From Megaustenia siamemsis (Eukaryota > Mollusca > Gastropoda > Stylommatophora > Ariophantidae), in NCBI GenBank assembly GCA_032433765.1, contig JAVIAB010000051.1:78697744-78761743 (forward strand): 64,000 bases of DNA, given 5' to 3'. The notes below the pieces were generated by a model. That model was given only the letters and a program-made list of their open reading frames with translations, had not been told where the DNA came from and made no database searches. Positions 1 through 11,067 of the stretch are shown here, piece after piece. Position numbers and translations under genes: made by a program. The number at the start of each line of letters is the position of its first letter. Position 1 is the first letter of the stretch.

Positions 1-524
1 CCACTCTATATTTTACTGTTATATCAGCCACTCTATATTTTACTGTTATATCAGCTACTCTATATTTTACTATTATATCTGCTACTCTATATTTTACTGT
101 TATATCAGCCACTCTATATTTTACTGTTATATCAGCCACTCTATATTTTACTGTTATATCAGCCACACTATATTTTACTGTTATATCTGCTACTCTATAT
201 TTTACTGTTATATCAACCACTCTTTATTTTACTGTTATATCAGCTACTCTTTATTTTACTGTTATATCAACCACTCTAAATTTTACTGTTATATCAGCTA
301 CTCTTTATTTTACTGTTATATCAACCACTCTATATTTTACTGTTATATCAACCACTCTTTATTTTACTGTTATATCAGCCACTCTTTATTTTACTGTTAT
401 ATCAGCCACTCTTTATTTTACTGTTATATCAGCCACTCTAAATGTTACTGTTATATCAACCACTCTATATTTTACTGTTATGTCAGCCGCTCTATATTTT
501 ACTGCTGTAGCAGGTGCTATATTT
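1..524. repeat. 27-bp AT-rich minisatellite
   Basis: About 19 head-to-tail units of 27 bp with the core CTCTATATTTTACTGTTATA, beginning before the window. Neighbouring units differ at a few positions (CAGCC/CAGCT/CAACC, TATA/TTTA/TAAA). The last units near 480-524 are more diverged, as expected at an array edge. No coding role is seen. Confidence 0.97.
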
Positions 525-555
525 TATCATTGTGCTGCTTTCATTCACAAATAAC

Positions 556-741
556 TTATATTCCGACAATACTGCATTCAATATGTTTTGCTCGCGACAT
601 CATTTCTAATAATCCGTCTATGGCATTCCTCAGGTATTGGAATATATTAACCTCGTCTGGACGCATTCTTTTTAACACTGATCTTAAAATATTCAAATTG
701 ATTCTGGAAACTTCCTCTTGCCCTTTCCCATTATCCACAGT
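556..741 (-). CDS. candidate terminal exon of an unrecognised host gene
   Basis: On the minus strand a good 3' splice site (pyrimidine-rich tract, then TTCATTCAG) precedes 186 nt in phase 0. They encode 61 residues, from TVDNGKGQEEV to HIECSIVGI, and end in TAA. The peptide is charged, probably helical (ILRSVLKRM, YLRNAIDGLLEMM), and unlike any LINE protein in the window. A weak poly(A)-signal variant, GATAAA, lies about 30 nt after the stop, next to the 27-bp array. I do not recognise a family. The splice site and the non-repetitive, balanced composition are the evidence; a chance open frame remains possible because the exon is short and no upstream exon is identified. Confidence 0.4.
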   Translation of the reverse strand, partial: TVDNGKGQEEVSRINLNILRSVLKRMRPDEVNIFQYLRNAIDGLLEMMSRAKHIECSIVGI

Positions 742-1369
742 CTGAATGAATGAAATGAAAAGTGGAGAAGTCGTCGGTCAGTTGGCATAATTTCCAATCA
801 TCATAAAACAGTCAACGTGAAACTCATTTTTCTGTCTCAAGTCAAAGTCACCCAGGGTCAAAGGTCAAGTATCAGAATCTAAAGAACAAATGGAACTAAT
901 AATACTCTCCATACCGCGGTGTCATAACCAGTTTCTTGTAGTTGCGGCCATTAGTTTCCACCGTCCCCGGATATTCCCATAGGCACCCTCGAAACTCGGA
1001 GCCGTCATTGGCTATTCATTGTTGCCTATCTCGCGTTGATGAAAACGTGTTTGATGTGATCGCAAATTCTGGGAGTGCCGATATAATGCCGAAATGTCTG
1101 AATTGTATTTAATATGGCTTGAGAATACGAGATTTCCAACAAAGAGTACGGCTTACACGGAAAAAAAAAAACAATGAATGAGTAGCAGAATATGAACTGT
1201 TCTTATTTTGTATTTCTCTTTCGATGCAATTTTTAAAACGGTATGGAAAACTATATGTATAAATATGTTGCTGCAATTGTTCTGTTGTGTTATTTGTGAT
1301 AGAAACGTTGAAAGTACTTTCAGTTGTGAATAGTCCTTTATAAAACTGGTCTCTTCCTTTTCTTCTCAT
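742..1369. other. unique sequence, no feature recognised
   Basis: Low-copy AT-rich DNA between the candidate exon and a LINE B 3' fragment. I found no convincing splice-bounded open frame, tandem repeat or TE signature. If the exon at 556-741 is real, this is its upstream intron. Confidence 0.5.
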
Positions 1370-1565
1370 TATTCATTCCTTCATGCATGCCTTTCAGCGT
1401 CGAGGGGAGATGTTGTTTGCGATGTTTTGCTTTTCTGTTGGTCTTTCCTGTTATTATGTTTCCTAGAGCATTTAATATTTCGTCATTTTTGTTCTATGTC
1501 CGGTTCTAGAATCTAGTGTTCTCGTATAGTTCGTTGATGGCTTGTTGTGTCACATGACGATGTTG
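1370..1565 (-). mobile_element. LINE family B, degraded 3' end
   Basis: The minus strand resembles the C-terminus of the LINE B protein: AINELYENTR, then ILNALGNI and HLPSTLKG, with two stop codons. It aligns with the same region at 20470-20680, 48536-48720 and 54600-54880. The shared 3' hallmark on the plus strand is CTTTCAGCGTCGAGGGGAGA. Only about 0.2 kb remains, so this is a 5'-truncated dead copy. Confidence 0.75.
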
Positions 1566-1897
1566 AGAAAAATAGAACAAATGTTCGTGTTCTATCCCCA
1601 GACCTACTGGCTTCTACTCAACAAAGGGCCACCACTCACGCGGAATCGATATTACTCGTATTCTTGTCCAGATAGTGTTTTGCCCCATTGACAATTGATT
1701 TCACCTTATGAAACATTCTTCATTCCCACTTATCAATCAGTCAAAGCCTTTTAGACCCCTTATTCGAGCACGAACCACGGACAAGACCAGGTATCTTCAT
1801 CCATCTCTATTCTTGAGCATTTTCTCTACTTCTCTCCGTCTAGGCTAATGCTCTTGAAGATTTTGAGGACTGTCCTTCTCCATGAATTTCTTAATCG
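1566..1897. other. unique sequence, no feature recognised
   Basis: Non-repetitive DNA between a LINE fragment and a SINE. No supported open frame, array or RNA gene was seen. Confidence 0.4.
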
Positions 1898-1909
1898 TAT
1901 AGGGCAAAA

Positions 1910-2506
1910 GCGCGATAGCACAGTGGTTAGTGAACTGGACTACAAAGAACAAGAGGTAGGGTTCGATCCCAACCGACGGCTTCCGGTTCACCCAGCCTTT
2001 ACCGGCTGGGTACCGGATTTTTCTGAGAAATTAAAGCGGCACGGGCGTAATACTGACCACATTACCCCAAAAATCATGTGCCGAGGGTCTGTAAAATTTA
2101 TGGTCACTAACACCATATTCCCTATACACCGGGGGCCTCGGTAGCCGAGTTGGGAAAACCACCCGACTTGACCTCCGACGTTCGGACAACCCGTGTTCGA
2201 TTCCCGCTGGGAGCAGTGTGAGTTTTACTCGTGGTTGGAAAAATAAAAAATACCCCCACGGTCGACCCAGCCGTTGGCAAAAATGGGTACCAGGGTATTA
2301 CCCTGGGAAGGTGAGGAATGTTGCTTCGCATCTGAGTTTCGATGCTTGAGGCGACACTATACAGAAATCTCCGAAAATTTCTGGATAGGCGACCGAGCAC
2401 ATATGGGTGGAAACTCGCGTGTTAATACGCCGGTTCAAGTTTCATACTTTACCTTTACCTCCCTATACGCCACTTGGCGTGACGGGGGTTCTTTACTTTT
2501 ACTTTT
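1910..2506 (+). mobile_element. SINE-1 (tRNA-headed), split by a second SINE
   Basis: A tRNA-like head (box A-like TAGCACAGTGGTTAG, box B GGTTCGATCCC) is followed by the body shared by at least eight copies here (GGGTACCGGA, GCGGCACGGGCGTAATAC, CATGTGCCGA) and a CTTTACTTTTACTTTT tail. A perfect 12-bp target-site duplication, TATAGGGCAAAA, flanks it (1898-1909 and 2507-2518). SINE-2 (2131-2459) interrupts it near the 3' end. The boxes suggest RNA polymerase III transcription; the partner LINE is unknown. Confidence 0.92.
2131..2459 (+). mobile_element. SINE-2 (tRNA-headed), nested inside SINE-1
   Basis: Starts GGGGGCCTCGGTAGCCGAG with a box A-like TAGCCGAGTTGG and box B GTGTTCGATTCCC, a head distinct from SINE-1. 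The body contains GACCCAGCC and GGGTACC, a module shared by many invertebrate SINEs, and the end is ACTTTACCTTTACC. The 12-bp host motif TCCCTATAC[A/G]CC is repeated at 2119-2130 and 2460-2471, with one mismatch. This proves insertion into the already resident SINE-1. Confidence 0.9.
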
Positions 2507-2518
2507 TATAGGGCAAAA

Positions 2519-3029
2519 ACAGATTTTCTTTTAAATTAGGAAGATACTGTGCAATCCATTTTTGACAATCGAAACAAGAAAAAGAGTTCTGAAATGTTAT
2601 GCAGCGTCAGTCTTAACATATGGATGTGAATCTGTAACAATAGGACACCAGACAGGAAAATCACTGGAGGCTGTAGAAATGTGATTTTACAAAAGAGTGT
2701 TTAAAATATAATGGACAGCTAAGAAGAGAAATGAAAACGTTCTGAAAATAGACCAAAGCAAAAAGAGAACTAATTCCCAATATTAGGAAGAAACAGTCAT
2801 CATTAATTGGCCATGTAATGATAAGAAACATCTAGAATATATTGTGACTAATAGGAAAGCTGAGGGACGAAGAGATAGAGGAAAGCAAAGAGGAAAAAAA
2901 TACCAGACAGCTTAAGAGAATGGTTTGGCAGAAGGTCAAAAACAGAAATTATAAATAACTGTCGAGATCGAAAATTGTGGAGAGCCATGATCACCTATGC
3001 CAGTAGGCATAGTACTTGATGATGATGAT
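2519..3029 (+). mobile_element. LINE family A (subfamily A'), 5'-truncated 3' end
   Basis: Degraded reverse-transcriptase C-terminal region. Recognisable pieces are TRKRVLKCYA, then LTYGCES, and near the end NNCRDRKLWRAMITYASRH. It ends in a GATGATGATGAT tail at 3018-3029, typical of the family. Several stops and indels make it a pseudogene. It begins directly after the TSD of SINE-1. Confidence 0.88.
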
Positions 3030-3111
3030 TGGCTTTTTCTTCGCCTGTAGATTCCATGACAGTGTCTGATTTGCTTTGTGGACATCAAGTTTATATAGTG
3101 TGTACCTATTG

Positions 3112-3530
3112 GTTATTGGTTAATGGTTATGGAAGGCCTCGGCATCACAGCAAACGAATTAAAATCCATAATTGCTCAACCGCCCGTGCCAGTGGAATCA
3201 TCCGAATTACCAACTCATCTCCCAAACAAAGAAAGGTAACTGTAGTCCCCATCGTAGCAGTCTCAGCACACGCCAAAAGACATAAGGCGAAACCGCGCAG
3301 AAAGTGAACACAGCCAACTGTTCCCTGGCATACGATATCATCATTCATCGTAAACAAGCGGGATATCGAAGCAGGATCAAAACGGATGAGACACACAGCT
3401 CACGGTGTGCACAGAGCACTTAACTCAGTAGCTCCTGCAACAAGCCGGACTTGGAATATGAGGAAACTGCAAGAAGGAACACTTTTCAGACATAGCCTTC
3501 AATGGTTCCTGCCGCCTATCCACCATATAC
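3112..3530 (-). repeat. R430 unclassified interspersed repeat
   Basis: A roughly 430-bp repeat also present at 40320-40600, 45760-46195 and 53265-53695. Those copies are on the plus strand; this one is reversed. In its sense orientation it starts near GGTCAATATGGCGGAT and ends in an ATAACC-type tail, here seen as GGTTAATGGTTATGG on the plus strand. A peptide with KRIKIHNCSTARASGIIRI is readable in three copies, but I see no known domain. It may be a non-autonomous retroelement. Confidence 0.8.
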
Positions 3531-4119
3531 CATGGGAGTTCACGTCCTCCCGAAAATGATGATCGTCATAGCACTTGATGATGTTAGACCGTCATTGATG
3601 ACTCCAATTCCAAACATATAGACACACAGTGGTGGTAATTTGTCATTTCCAATCCAACAGAAGCCACATGACCTGTAGTTAATAAAACCACAGAGAGAAT
3701 ATGATTTTGTGACCTTCACTGATTCACTCTTAGATGTGAATGTGTAGTTTACACAAGAGGAGAAGTTTTCAACTACAGTGTGTACCTAATCCTTGTCCAT
3801 TTTCTATTCATCATCTGTTGCTCGATTGACCCTTATTTTGGTGTGTTTTTTTTTCAGAAATCTTCATTTTTGATCCTCTCATTCCATCTGATTTACATAA
3901 TCTTCTTCAAATAAATTGTTTACAAATGTTCTTTCATTTTTGTTTAGTTTTATTTTTAACTCGTACTGCTGTAATAGTATATAGATTAAGATTGATATAG
4001 ATCACATAATATATAGATAGGAGGTATTGCTTGGACCTGATAGCTTAGTAGGTTCCCATAAGTAAGTGACAGCATTTGGTACTTGCAGTCTGCAAGTTTT
4101 CGGATTTGTAAAACCTGTC
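3531..4119. other. unique sequence, no feature recognised
   Basis: AT-rich non-repetitive DNA between R430 and a long LINE A copy. It holds short T-runs only. No supported frame, tandem repeat or splice-bounded exon was seen. Confidence 0.4.
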
Positions 4120-6268
4120 CTGGCCAGGAGCAGATTGCTATAGTGACCATGTACCAGTAGTTGGAAAGATAAGAATAAAACTGAGGAAGGCACATAAATC
4201 ACCAAGAAATATAAAATTAGAACTAGATATGCTAAGAGTAGATAAACAGATGAGTGATAAGTACAGCACGATAGAACAAAATAGATATAATGCTATTGAG
4301 AAAATACAGGACATCCAGGAACAGTGGGAAATGCGCAAACAATCGATTCAACAAACATCAAATGAAGTAATACCAGTGACTAAAAGAATCAACAAAAAGA
4401 AATGGATGGCAGAAGAAATATTACAACTAATGGACAAAAGAAGAAAACATAAGAAAGAAGAACGGACATACACAAATTTGCACAAAGATCCAAAACAAAT
4501 GCAGAGAAGCAAAGGAAGGATGGTTAAAACAGAAATGTGAAGAAATGGAAAAAACAAAACAAAAAAGACTCAAAATTTATGCACAATCAGTTAAATGAAT
4601 TAACAGGAAGAAAAGAAGTCAAAGTTTCAGTATGTGTGAAATCAAAGGAAGGAAATACAATAATGGGACAGGAGAAGACAATGGAAAGATGGACAGAATA
4701 TATCAGTCAACTCTATGATGATGAAAGACCAGAATTAAACAATTCAAATGAAGACACAGGGCCACCAATAATGCAGAGTGAAGTGGAGGACGCAATTCAA
4801 CACATGAAAAGAGGCAAAGCTCCAGGTCCCGACAATATAACAATCGAAGAGATAAATGCATAGGAGAGCTGGGAGTACAAGTCATAACAAAACTACTCAA
4901 TGACATATATAACCCTGGACACATACCTGAAGATCTACTAAAAATATATCTTTGAAACCATACCGAAGCAGTCAGGCGCCACTGATTATGAAGACCATTG
5001 CACTTTTTAGTCGCATGAGCCATATGACTAAAATATTACTAAGAATCATCATGAGACGTATAAGGAACAAAATAAAACCAGAAATAAGTGAGGAGCAATG
5101 TGGATTTGTGGAAGGAAAGGGCACCAATAATGCAATATACATCTTAAAAACATTGATAAAAGATCTATAGAGGTAAAGAAAGATCTATATATGTGCTTTA
5201 TAGACTACACGTAAGCATTTGACAAAGTAAAGCACGTGGAAATAATAAATATACTGGATAAATTAAACATTGATGGCAAGGATCTGCGAATCATAAAAAA
5301 CATGTACTGGCAAAAAATAGCAGCTATACGAATTAACAACCAAACAGGACAATTTCATTTTATAAAACAAGAAGTCAGACAATGCTGTGTTCTGTCGCCG
5401 GATTTGTTTTCACTTTACAGCGAACATATGAGATCAATAGTAAACTAAAAAGGAATTGAAGTAAATGGTTACAATAATAAATAATTTACGGATGACACAG
5501 TCTTAATAGCAGAGACAGAGAATGAGCTACAAGAAATGATAGATATAATAGTGAAAGAAAGCAACAAGAAAGGTCTCAGTCTGAATAGTAAGAAAACAGA
5601 AGTAATGGTTATATCGAAGAAACAATCATCACCATCATGCAGCATAAAAATAAACAAGACAAATCTGAAACAAGTGCAGCGTTTGAAATACTTGGGCACA
5701 GTGATAACATCAGATGGAAGATGCAACACAGAAATAAAAAGCAGAATAGCTCGGGCCAAAATAGCATTTCAGAAAATGAAAAATATCTTATGCAACAATT
5801 CTATATCAATAGAAGTGAAAAAGAGAGTTCGTCGATGCTATGTAGAACCAATTCTGACCTATGGAAGCGAATCACGGACAATAGACAAACAAATGAAAAG
5901 ACGATTAGAGGCCATAGAGATGGGATTTCTCAGAAGAATGTTGAAAGTTCCCTGGACATCTAAAAGGACCAATGAGAAAGTTCTCAAAGAGGCCAACACA
6001 AAATGGGAGCTCTTAAAAACATCAGAAAGAAGCAATCAACATTTTTGGGCACATCATGAGAAGAGGCAAGTTGGAATACTTGGTTACAACTGGTACAATA
6101 AAAGGAAAGAGAGATAGTGGACGACAAAGGGAGGAAATATTGGATAGCTTGGTGTCATGGCACGGAAAACAGACAACAACAGAACAGATACGATGCACTG
6201 TGGATAGAAGATTGTGGAAGGACATGATTGCCAACTCCAACCGGTAGGGCACATGATGATGATGAAGT
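4120..6268 (+). mobile_element. LINE family A (RTE-like), longest copy, degraded
   Basis: Encodes in order: the last residues of an endonuclease (GADCYSDHVPVVGKIRIKL, about 4121-4178), a linker, the RT entry motif RGKAPGPDNITIEEI (about 4810-4855), RT block MCFIDYT with AFDKVKHVEI (about 5190-5240), VLSPDLFSLYSE, and the catalytic site as FTDDTV at 5485-5502 rather than YADD. The C-terminal region runs from KTEVMVISKK to LWKDMIANSNR. In-frame stops and frameshifts occur (for example near 4540, 4863, 5170, 5450 and 6050), so no protein can be made. It ends in a GATGATGATGA tail near 6254-6266. No RNase H is present. It is 5'-truncated inside the endonuclease. Clade RTE is inferred from the domain set and the non-poly(A) tail. 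Confidence 0.93.
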
Positions 6269-7385
6269 GAGAGCAGTAACATAATTATAACATAGACACC
6301 GAACAACAAAACAAGTTTTGGGATGTTCGCTGTTATTGGAAAGGTGGGGGAATAGATGTAAACTTGACGTACATGTCCATAATTAGGTTGATAAACAAAC
6401 TCGGCAAGTTTGGAGTGAGTTAAGTTTATGAAAGAGATGTCACTATCAGGGTTCATGTTAGCATTATTTTTTTTTTAAACTCAGAGGTTAACTAAACGTC
6501 AAGATGGAGTCTTGTATTGCAAAATTTGATACAAATGTCATCTAGAATTGAAGTTTACATTCAGTCATTCGTTAGAGAAAGCTAGCAGCGACTTAAGCCA
6601 ATAAATTATGCAAATTGGACAGGGATATTTAACCTCATGCATTAGACAGTGATAAGAGTTTAGAATGATTTGAAAAACACCAGAGCAACCTTCAGAAACA
6701 CCGAGGGAGAGAAACACGTAGATTTAGAGAGATAAAGTTAGAGAACAAAATAAATAAAGATATAAGTTAGAGAGCGATAGAGAATCACCAAGTGAACATC
6801 AAGTTAGACCAGACAGTTAGTTGAGAGAAGTGTTTCTAGTTAGATTCAGAAGTTTTGTGTTCCAGAGAACAATAGTAGGTTAATTACGAGTAGGATTGAA
6901 TACGTAAGGCACTATTATAGAATAGAAAGTGTAAAGCAAGACGAGTTGCAATATCTGATAGAATGAAAGATAGAATTTTAAATGTCACAGACAATATGTA
7001 CTAAGAGATGTCTCAAATAAACATCGGTGTTAACCTCTTTAGCGCATCCAGATCAAGAACATTACTTTTAGAACTGGAATTTATAATTGTATTTACTCAC
7101 TTATATAATTCACGTGTACAACCGATGATCAAATAAACTTGTGTAAGCAAAATTCATAACACGTGGTTACTGATTACATGAATCCATGTCAAGACATTGT
7201 TATGTGTCGTGTTGTGATCTATGTTTAAAACTATGAAAATGTCTAAAACTCTGTATCATAACATAGTCAGTAGCAGTTCCCAGTCAAAAGCTGTGACTCT
7301 GGAGTAAAGCTGGGCGATACCATTACACCATTTATTACCCAATTATTACTATGCTCTATTAACTATTGTTTCTTTCTTCCTGATT
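6269..7385. other. unique sequence with AATAAA signals
   Basis: About 1.1 kb with no tandem repeat or readable TE protein. It holds AATAAA hexamers (for example near 7014 and 7133) and a run rich in AGAGA between 6700 and 6790. A solo LTR was considered (see rejected items). I see no supported gene. Confidence 0.4.
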
Positions 7386-8130
7386 TTCTTTCTCTTTTCA
7401 ACATTTAACTGCAAAGGATTCTTTAACGTGTGCGAAGTGGGCTAGGTATCGTATCTCACGACCCTGAGAGGGTAAGGTATCGGATCTCACTACCCTGAGA
7501 GGGCTAGGTATCGGATCTCACTTCCCAGAGAGGGCTAGGTATCGGATTTCACTACCCTGAGAGGGCTAGGTATCGGATCTCACTATCCAGAGAGGGTTAG
7601 GTATCGGATTTCACTACCCTGAGAGGGCTAGGTATCGTATCTCACTATCCAGAGATGGCTAGGTATCGTATCTCACTATCCAGAGAGGGCTAGGTATCGT
7701 ATCTCACTATCCAGAGAGGGTTAGGTATCGTATCTCACTACCATGAGAGGGCTAGGTATCGTATCTCACTATCCAGAGATGATTAGGTATCGGATCTCAC
7801 TACCCTGAGAGGGCTAGGTATCGTATTTCACTATCCAGAGAGGGCTAGGTATAGTATCTCACTATCCAGAGAGGGCTGTGTATCGTATCTCACTACCCTG
7901 AGAGGGCTAGGTATCGTATCTCACTATCCAGAGAGGGTTAGGTATCGGATCTCACTACCCTGAGAGGGCTAGGTATCGTATTTCACTATCCAGAGAGGGC
8001 TAGGTATAGTATCTCACTACCATGTGACCAGGGGGCGAGGTAACAAAGAAATCACGGATTCAACGTCAACAATTCCCACCATAGTGGAACTTCAACCCTG
8101 GCCATTCCTGTCCATCCACAGGTCGATGTC
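7386..8130 (-). mobile_element. SINE-D copy carrying an internal 31-bp array
   Basis: Compared with the array-free copy at 20040-20445, the plus strand shows body sequence (TTAACTGCAAAGGATTCTTT near 7405), then the expanded array at 7434-8027. After the array come GGGCGAGGTAAC, AAATCACGGATTC and a decayed tRNA-like head ending near 8130. The head is more diverged than in the copies ending at 20445 and 30955. Orientation is minus. Assignment rests on collinearity of three copies. Confidence 0.62.
7434..8027. repeat. 31-bp minisatellite inside SINE-D
   Basis: About 19 units of 31 bp, core GAGAGGGCTAGGTATCGTAT followed by CTCACTATCCA. Units alternate between CTATCCA and CTACCCT endings and between GTATCT, GGATCT and GTATTT. 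The single-copy precursor of this unit is visible in another SINE-D at about 20272-20302. Confidence 0.95.
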
Positions 8131-8156
8131 TTTCTTACCTCTATGTCATCCAGTTC

Positions 8157-8398
8157 TCCCTTCCTTCAAAATGATCTGAAATATTATTTCTTCATTCTCA
8201 TCTGAAATAGTCTCATCTTAAATATTCTTTCTTTATTCTCATCTGAAATATTATTTCTTCATTTTGATCTGAAACATGCTTTCTTCATTCTTATCTGAAA
8301 TATTCTTTCTTCATTCTTATCTGAAATATTCTTTCTTCATTCTTATCTGAAATATTCTTTCTTTATTCTCATCTGAAATATTCTTTCTTCATTCCGAT
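8157..8398. repeat. 26-bp minisatellite
   Basis: About nine units of 26 bp, core ATCTGAAATATTCTTTCTTC. The leftmost units are most diverged; the units from 8300 to 8360 are almost identical. It lies directly beside the decayed SINE-D head. Confidence 0.93.
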
Positions 8399-9268
8399 TG
8401 ATACTCTGCCATGATTAGTTACGATGTGCGGTCAGAAGATTGAACTCGACGATTTAATGGTGTTCACACTTTCAAGTCAGACAATGATTTCTGAGTTAAA
8501 GAGTTAAATGTTATCAGTAAAGACTTAAATGTTATCGGTTCATTTTTTTTTAAATGAGAAATAAAGTACTGACCTAGTGCAGACCACATTAGCCAAGAAG
8601 TAATGACAGCTTTTTTTTTTAATATGGTAAATAATACCACTTTGTCTATATCCCACTTGAGACGTAATTATGGTTATTATTTATTGCGTTATTGAGTTAT
8701 TTGCGGGTCATCATCACTGCACTCCGAACATCTCAAGGTTATTATTTGTATTTGAGCAGCGAATTATTTGAGCACACACTTTTAAAGTCTACAATACTGG
8801 GATTGTTATAAGTGCGGCAGTTAGCGTCTGGCACTAGCTATGAAGAGATTAACAGTTTAACCCAAGATTTTTTCAATTCCTACTGAACCAGTCAAAAAAA
8901 AAATGAAGATTAGATACCTAGTTCGCTGAGTAGATGGGGGAAACAAGAGCGAGGGAGAGCATTGGCGTCGTCACCTCCGATATCAAATGCCTCCGGGTTT
9001 GTTTTTTTTACTATCGTTCTTTTAATGTAAGAGAGTTCGCTATTTAATTATAATCAATGTAGAATTGCGTTATCGATTTGAATATCAAATCATCAAAAGC
9101 TAGGAATGAAGTCTCAAACAAATGCATGCTGTAAATGGAAACGCTGGATTGCAAGGTGCAAAACATAGTGCAAGAAAATCAATTCTTTAATTGAAGGAGA
9201 AAAATAGTTTAAAATCCTATATATAAGTTTCCGAAACTATCATTTATTTTTTGCACAGAGTTGCCGAC
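8399..9268. other. unique sequence, no feature recognised
   Basis: AT-rich low-copy DNA with short A and T runs. If the exon at 9269-9371 is real this is intron or downstream DNA. No TE relic or array was recognised. Confidence 0.4.
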
Positions 9269-9371
9269 CTTATTTTGCAATCCTCATTGGCGATTACAAA
9301 GGGTGCCCTTTGATACAGCCGGATGAAGATACGACCAGGATTACAGTAGACTGGTTCCGGGTAGTCCACGT
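9269..9371 (-). CDS. candidate internal exon of an unrecognised host gene
   Basis: Minus strand: a strong 3' splice site (TTGTGCCTCCCCTGTAG) is followed by 103 nt without stops in one frame, reading VDYPEPVYCNP, GRIFIRLYQRAPFV and IANEDCKI. A possible 5' splice site, AAG|GTCGGC, closes it. The peptide has two cysteines, balanced composition and GC-rich third positions (GTC, TAC, ATC, TTC) that stand out from the AT-rich surroundings. I do not recognise the domain; an extracellular beta-rich domain would fit the CNPG and EDC motifs, but this is only inference. If the donor is not used, the frame ends 21 nt further on at TAA. Confidence 0.42.
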
Positions 9372-10440
9372 CTACAGGGGAGGCACAAGATCGTAGTTGC
9401 AAATAAACAAATATTGATTGTTTGTAGTTAATCGTGAATGAAAATCAAACATAAATTATACAGGAAGACAAGCATTGGAAAAGATTGTTGTGTTCCATAA
9501 ACAACATCAGTGACTATAGAAAACAGTAGATAGGTCAAACTAAGAATATAATTTCTACCCTTATAGTCAAAGCCTTGCAACTAAAGGTAAGCGTGCTAAC
9601 GAAAACTGCCAACTCGTTATCTCTCCCTTCCCAATTGTTTTAACCTGCCCCACCCCTACACACAAAAAGAACTTTTAAAAAACGTTAAAAAACGACTTTG
9701 CTGTTCATACACAAAAAGTCCACGTGATCAAATAAACGAAAAATATTGGTTGATTAATGTGTCTTGTATCTTTTCCCACGTTAAAAATCACTGCTGTCTC
9801 ATAGATTCGAACTGTGCCTTGCTCGTTCAGTGGCCCGATCGTTAACACCGTAGAATCCTATTAAATTTTCATTTCTTTCTTCGCATTAATTTTTCTCTAC
9901 AAATATTTTTGTTTCTGATTGTATGTAGAAAAATTGGTGAGCTTGTCATTAAAAAATGTACATGAAGAAAATAATATAAATAAACACAGTTTCTTTAGAG
10001 ATATAACACAAGCTGCAAAAACATATTAAAATGCACTTTAAAACATCATGTCGATATACAGAAAGCCTATAGGAATATGTGAGAAGAATGAAAATGCATT
10101 TCCCAATAATGATGTTTATGATGAAGAAGCTTTATCCGTCTTAAAAATTAAGTAAATGAAGCATCCAAGTTCAACGCACCGAAACTATAACATTTTTACT
10201 GGAAAAATATCAGAAGGGATTTCTGAAAACACAAACAAGTATTCAAAAAACATAAATCACAAATAACTTATTGAAAAGCTTGGCTACATCTTTGTGATAT
10301 TAAAGTCGGAAAATTTTAAGAATTAGGAGAGAGATTTATATAAATATCGCTCATTAGAGATTATATAAGATTTACTTTAAAAAATAATTCGAAGTTGAAG
10401 ATATATATATATATTTTTTTTATTCATAAAATTATTTAGT
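9372..10440. other. unique sequence, no feature recognised
   Basis: Low-copy AT-rich DNA with a few short microsatellites (for example ATATAT near 10400). No TE protein, array or splice-bounded frame was found. Confidence 0.4.
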
Positions 10441-10740
10441 AAAGCGTGGAAAGAGTAATGGGTACAATTTTAAAGAGGCCAAAGTAAAGAGAAAGTTTAT
10501 TTCTAGCGTCAGGTGGAAACGGTCATTATTTTGTGCCAGATTATGAGAGAGTACAGATGGAATATATTGTGACAACAGGAAAAAAATAAGGGGAGAAAGA
10601 GGTAGTTAGAAGCTGATACAAAATATACCAGACAGTGAGAAAATTGTGTGGTAGTATGTCATCAACAGAACTGTGATAATCAACTATGGAGAAGGAAAGT
10701 TGTGGAGATCGTGATTACCTACGTCAGCAGGCATAGCACT

Positions 10741-10772
<32 letters not shown>

Positions 10773-10784
10773 GTGATGATGTAC
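10441..10784 (+). mobile_element. LINE family A' 3' end with expanded GAT tail
   Basis: A strongly decayed copy of the last 0.3 kb of LINE A': readable remnants of VQMEYIVTTG and of GDRDYLRQQA near the end. It terminates in a GAT tail that has grown to about 47 bp (10738-10784), longer than in any other copy here. Many stops and indels. Confidence 0.8.
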
Positions 10785-11067
10785 ATTCTAGAAAGAAGAG
10801 TCGCTGTTGAAGTGCATTGTATGAGGAACAATATATGATGCCTGTCCCCAGACCCCTAATTTCAATGACAGATAAGGGTTGTTTCTTCTGTTCTACCAGA
10901 AACAGTTGACAAAACATGCATACGTGTTCAGTTTGAAAACCTAAAAGAACCGTAGCAGTTGACAATAGAAAACAGCAGAATGTGTGTAGCCTAGCTATCC
11001 AAGGACCCGATCTGTTCAGTCGTGTCTGGGCTGAAAGTGGTCGGAGACGTTTAGCTGACTGCTGCTG
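10785..11067. other. unique spacer
   Basis: No feature recognised between the LINE tail and the 27-bp array. Confidence 0.4.

Noticed and set aside
1910..2200. Functional tRNA genes at SINE heads (also 16248, 17583, 20445, 35554, 45201, 47395)
   Set aside because: Box A and box B are present, but the heads do not form proper cloverleaves with paired acceptor ends, occur in dispersed copies with TSDs and continue into SINE bodies.
6536..7160. Solo LTR beginning TGTCAT and ending AACA
   Set aside because: AATAAA and A-rich parts fit, but I found no 4-6 bp target duplication, no inverted TG..CA ends that pair well, and no second copy.
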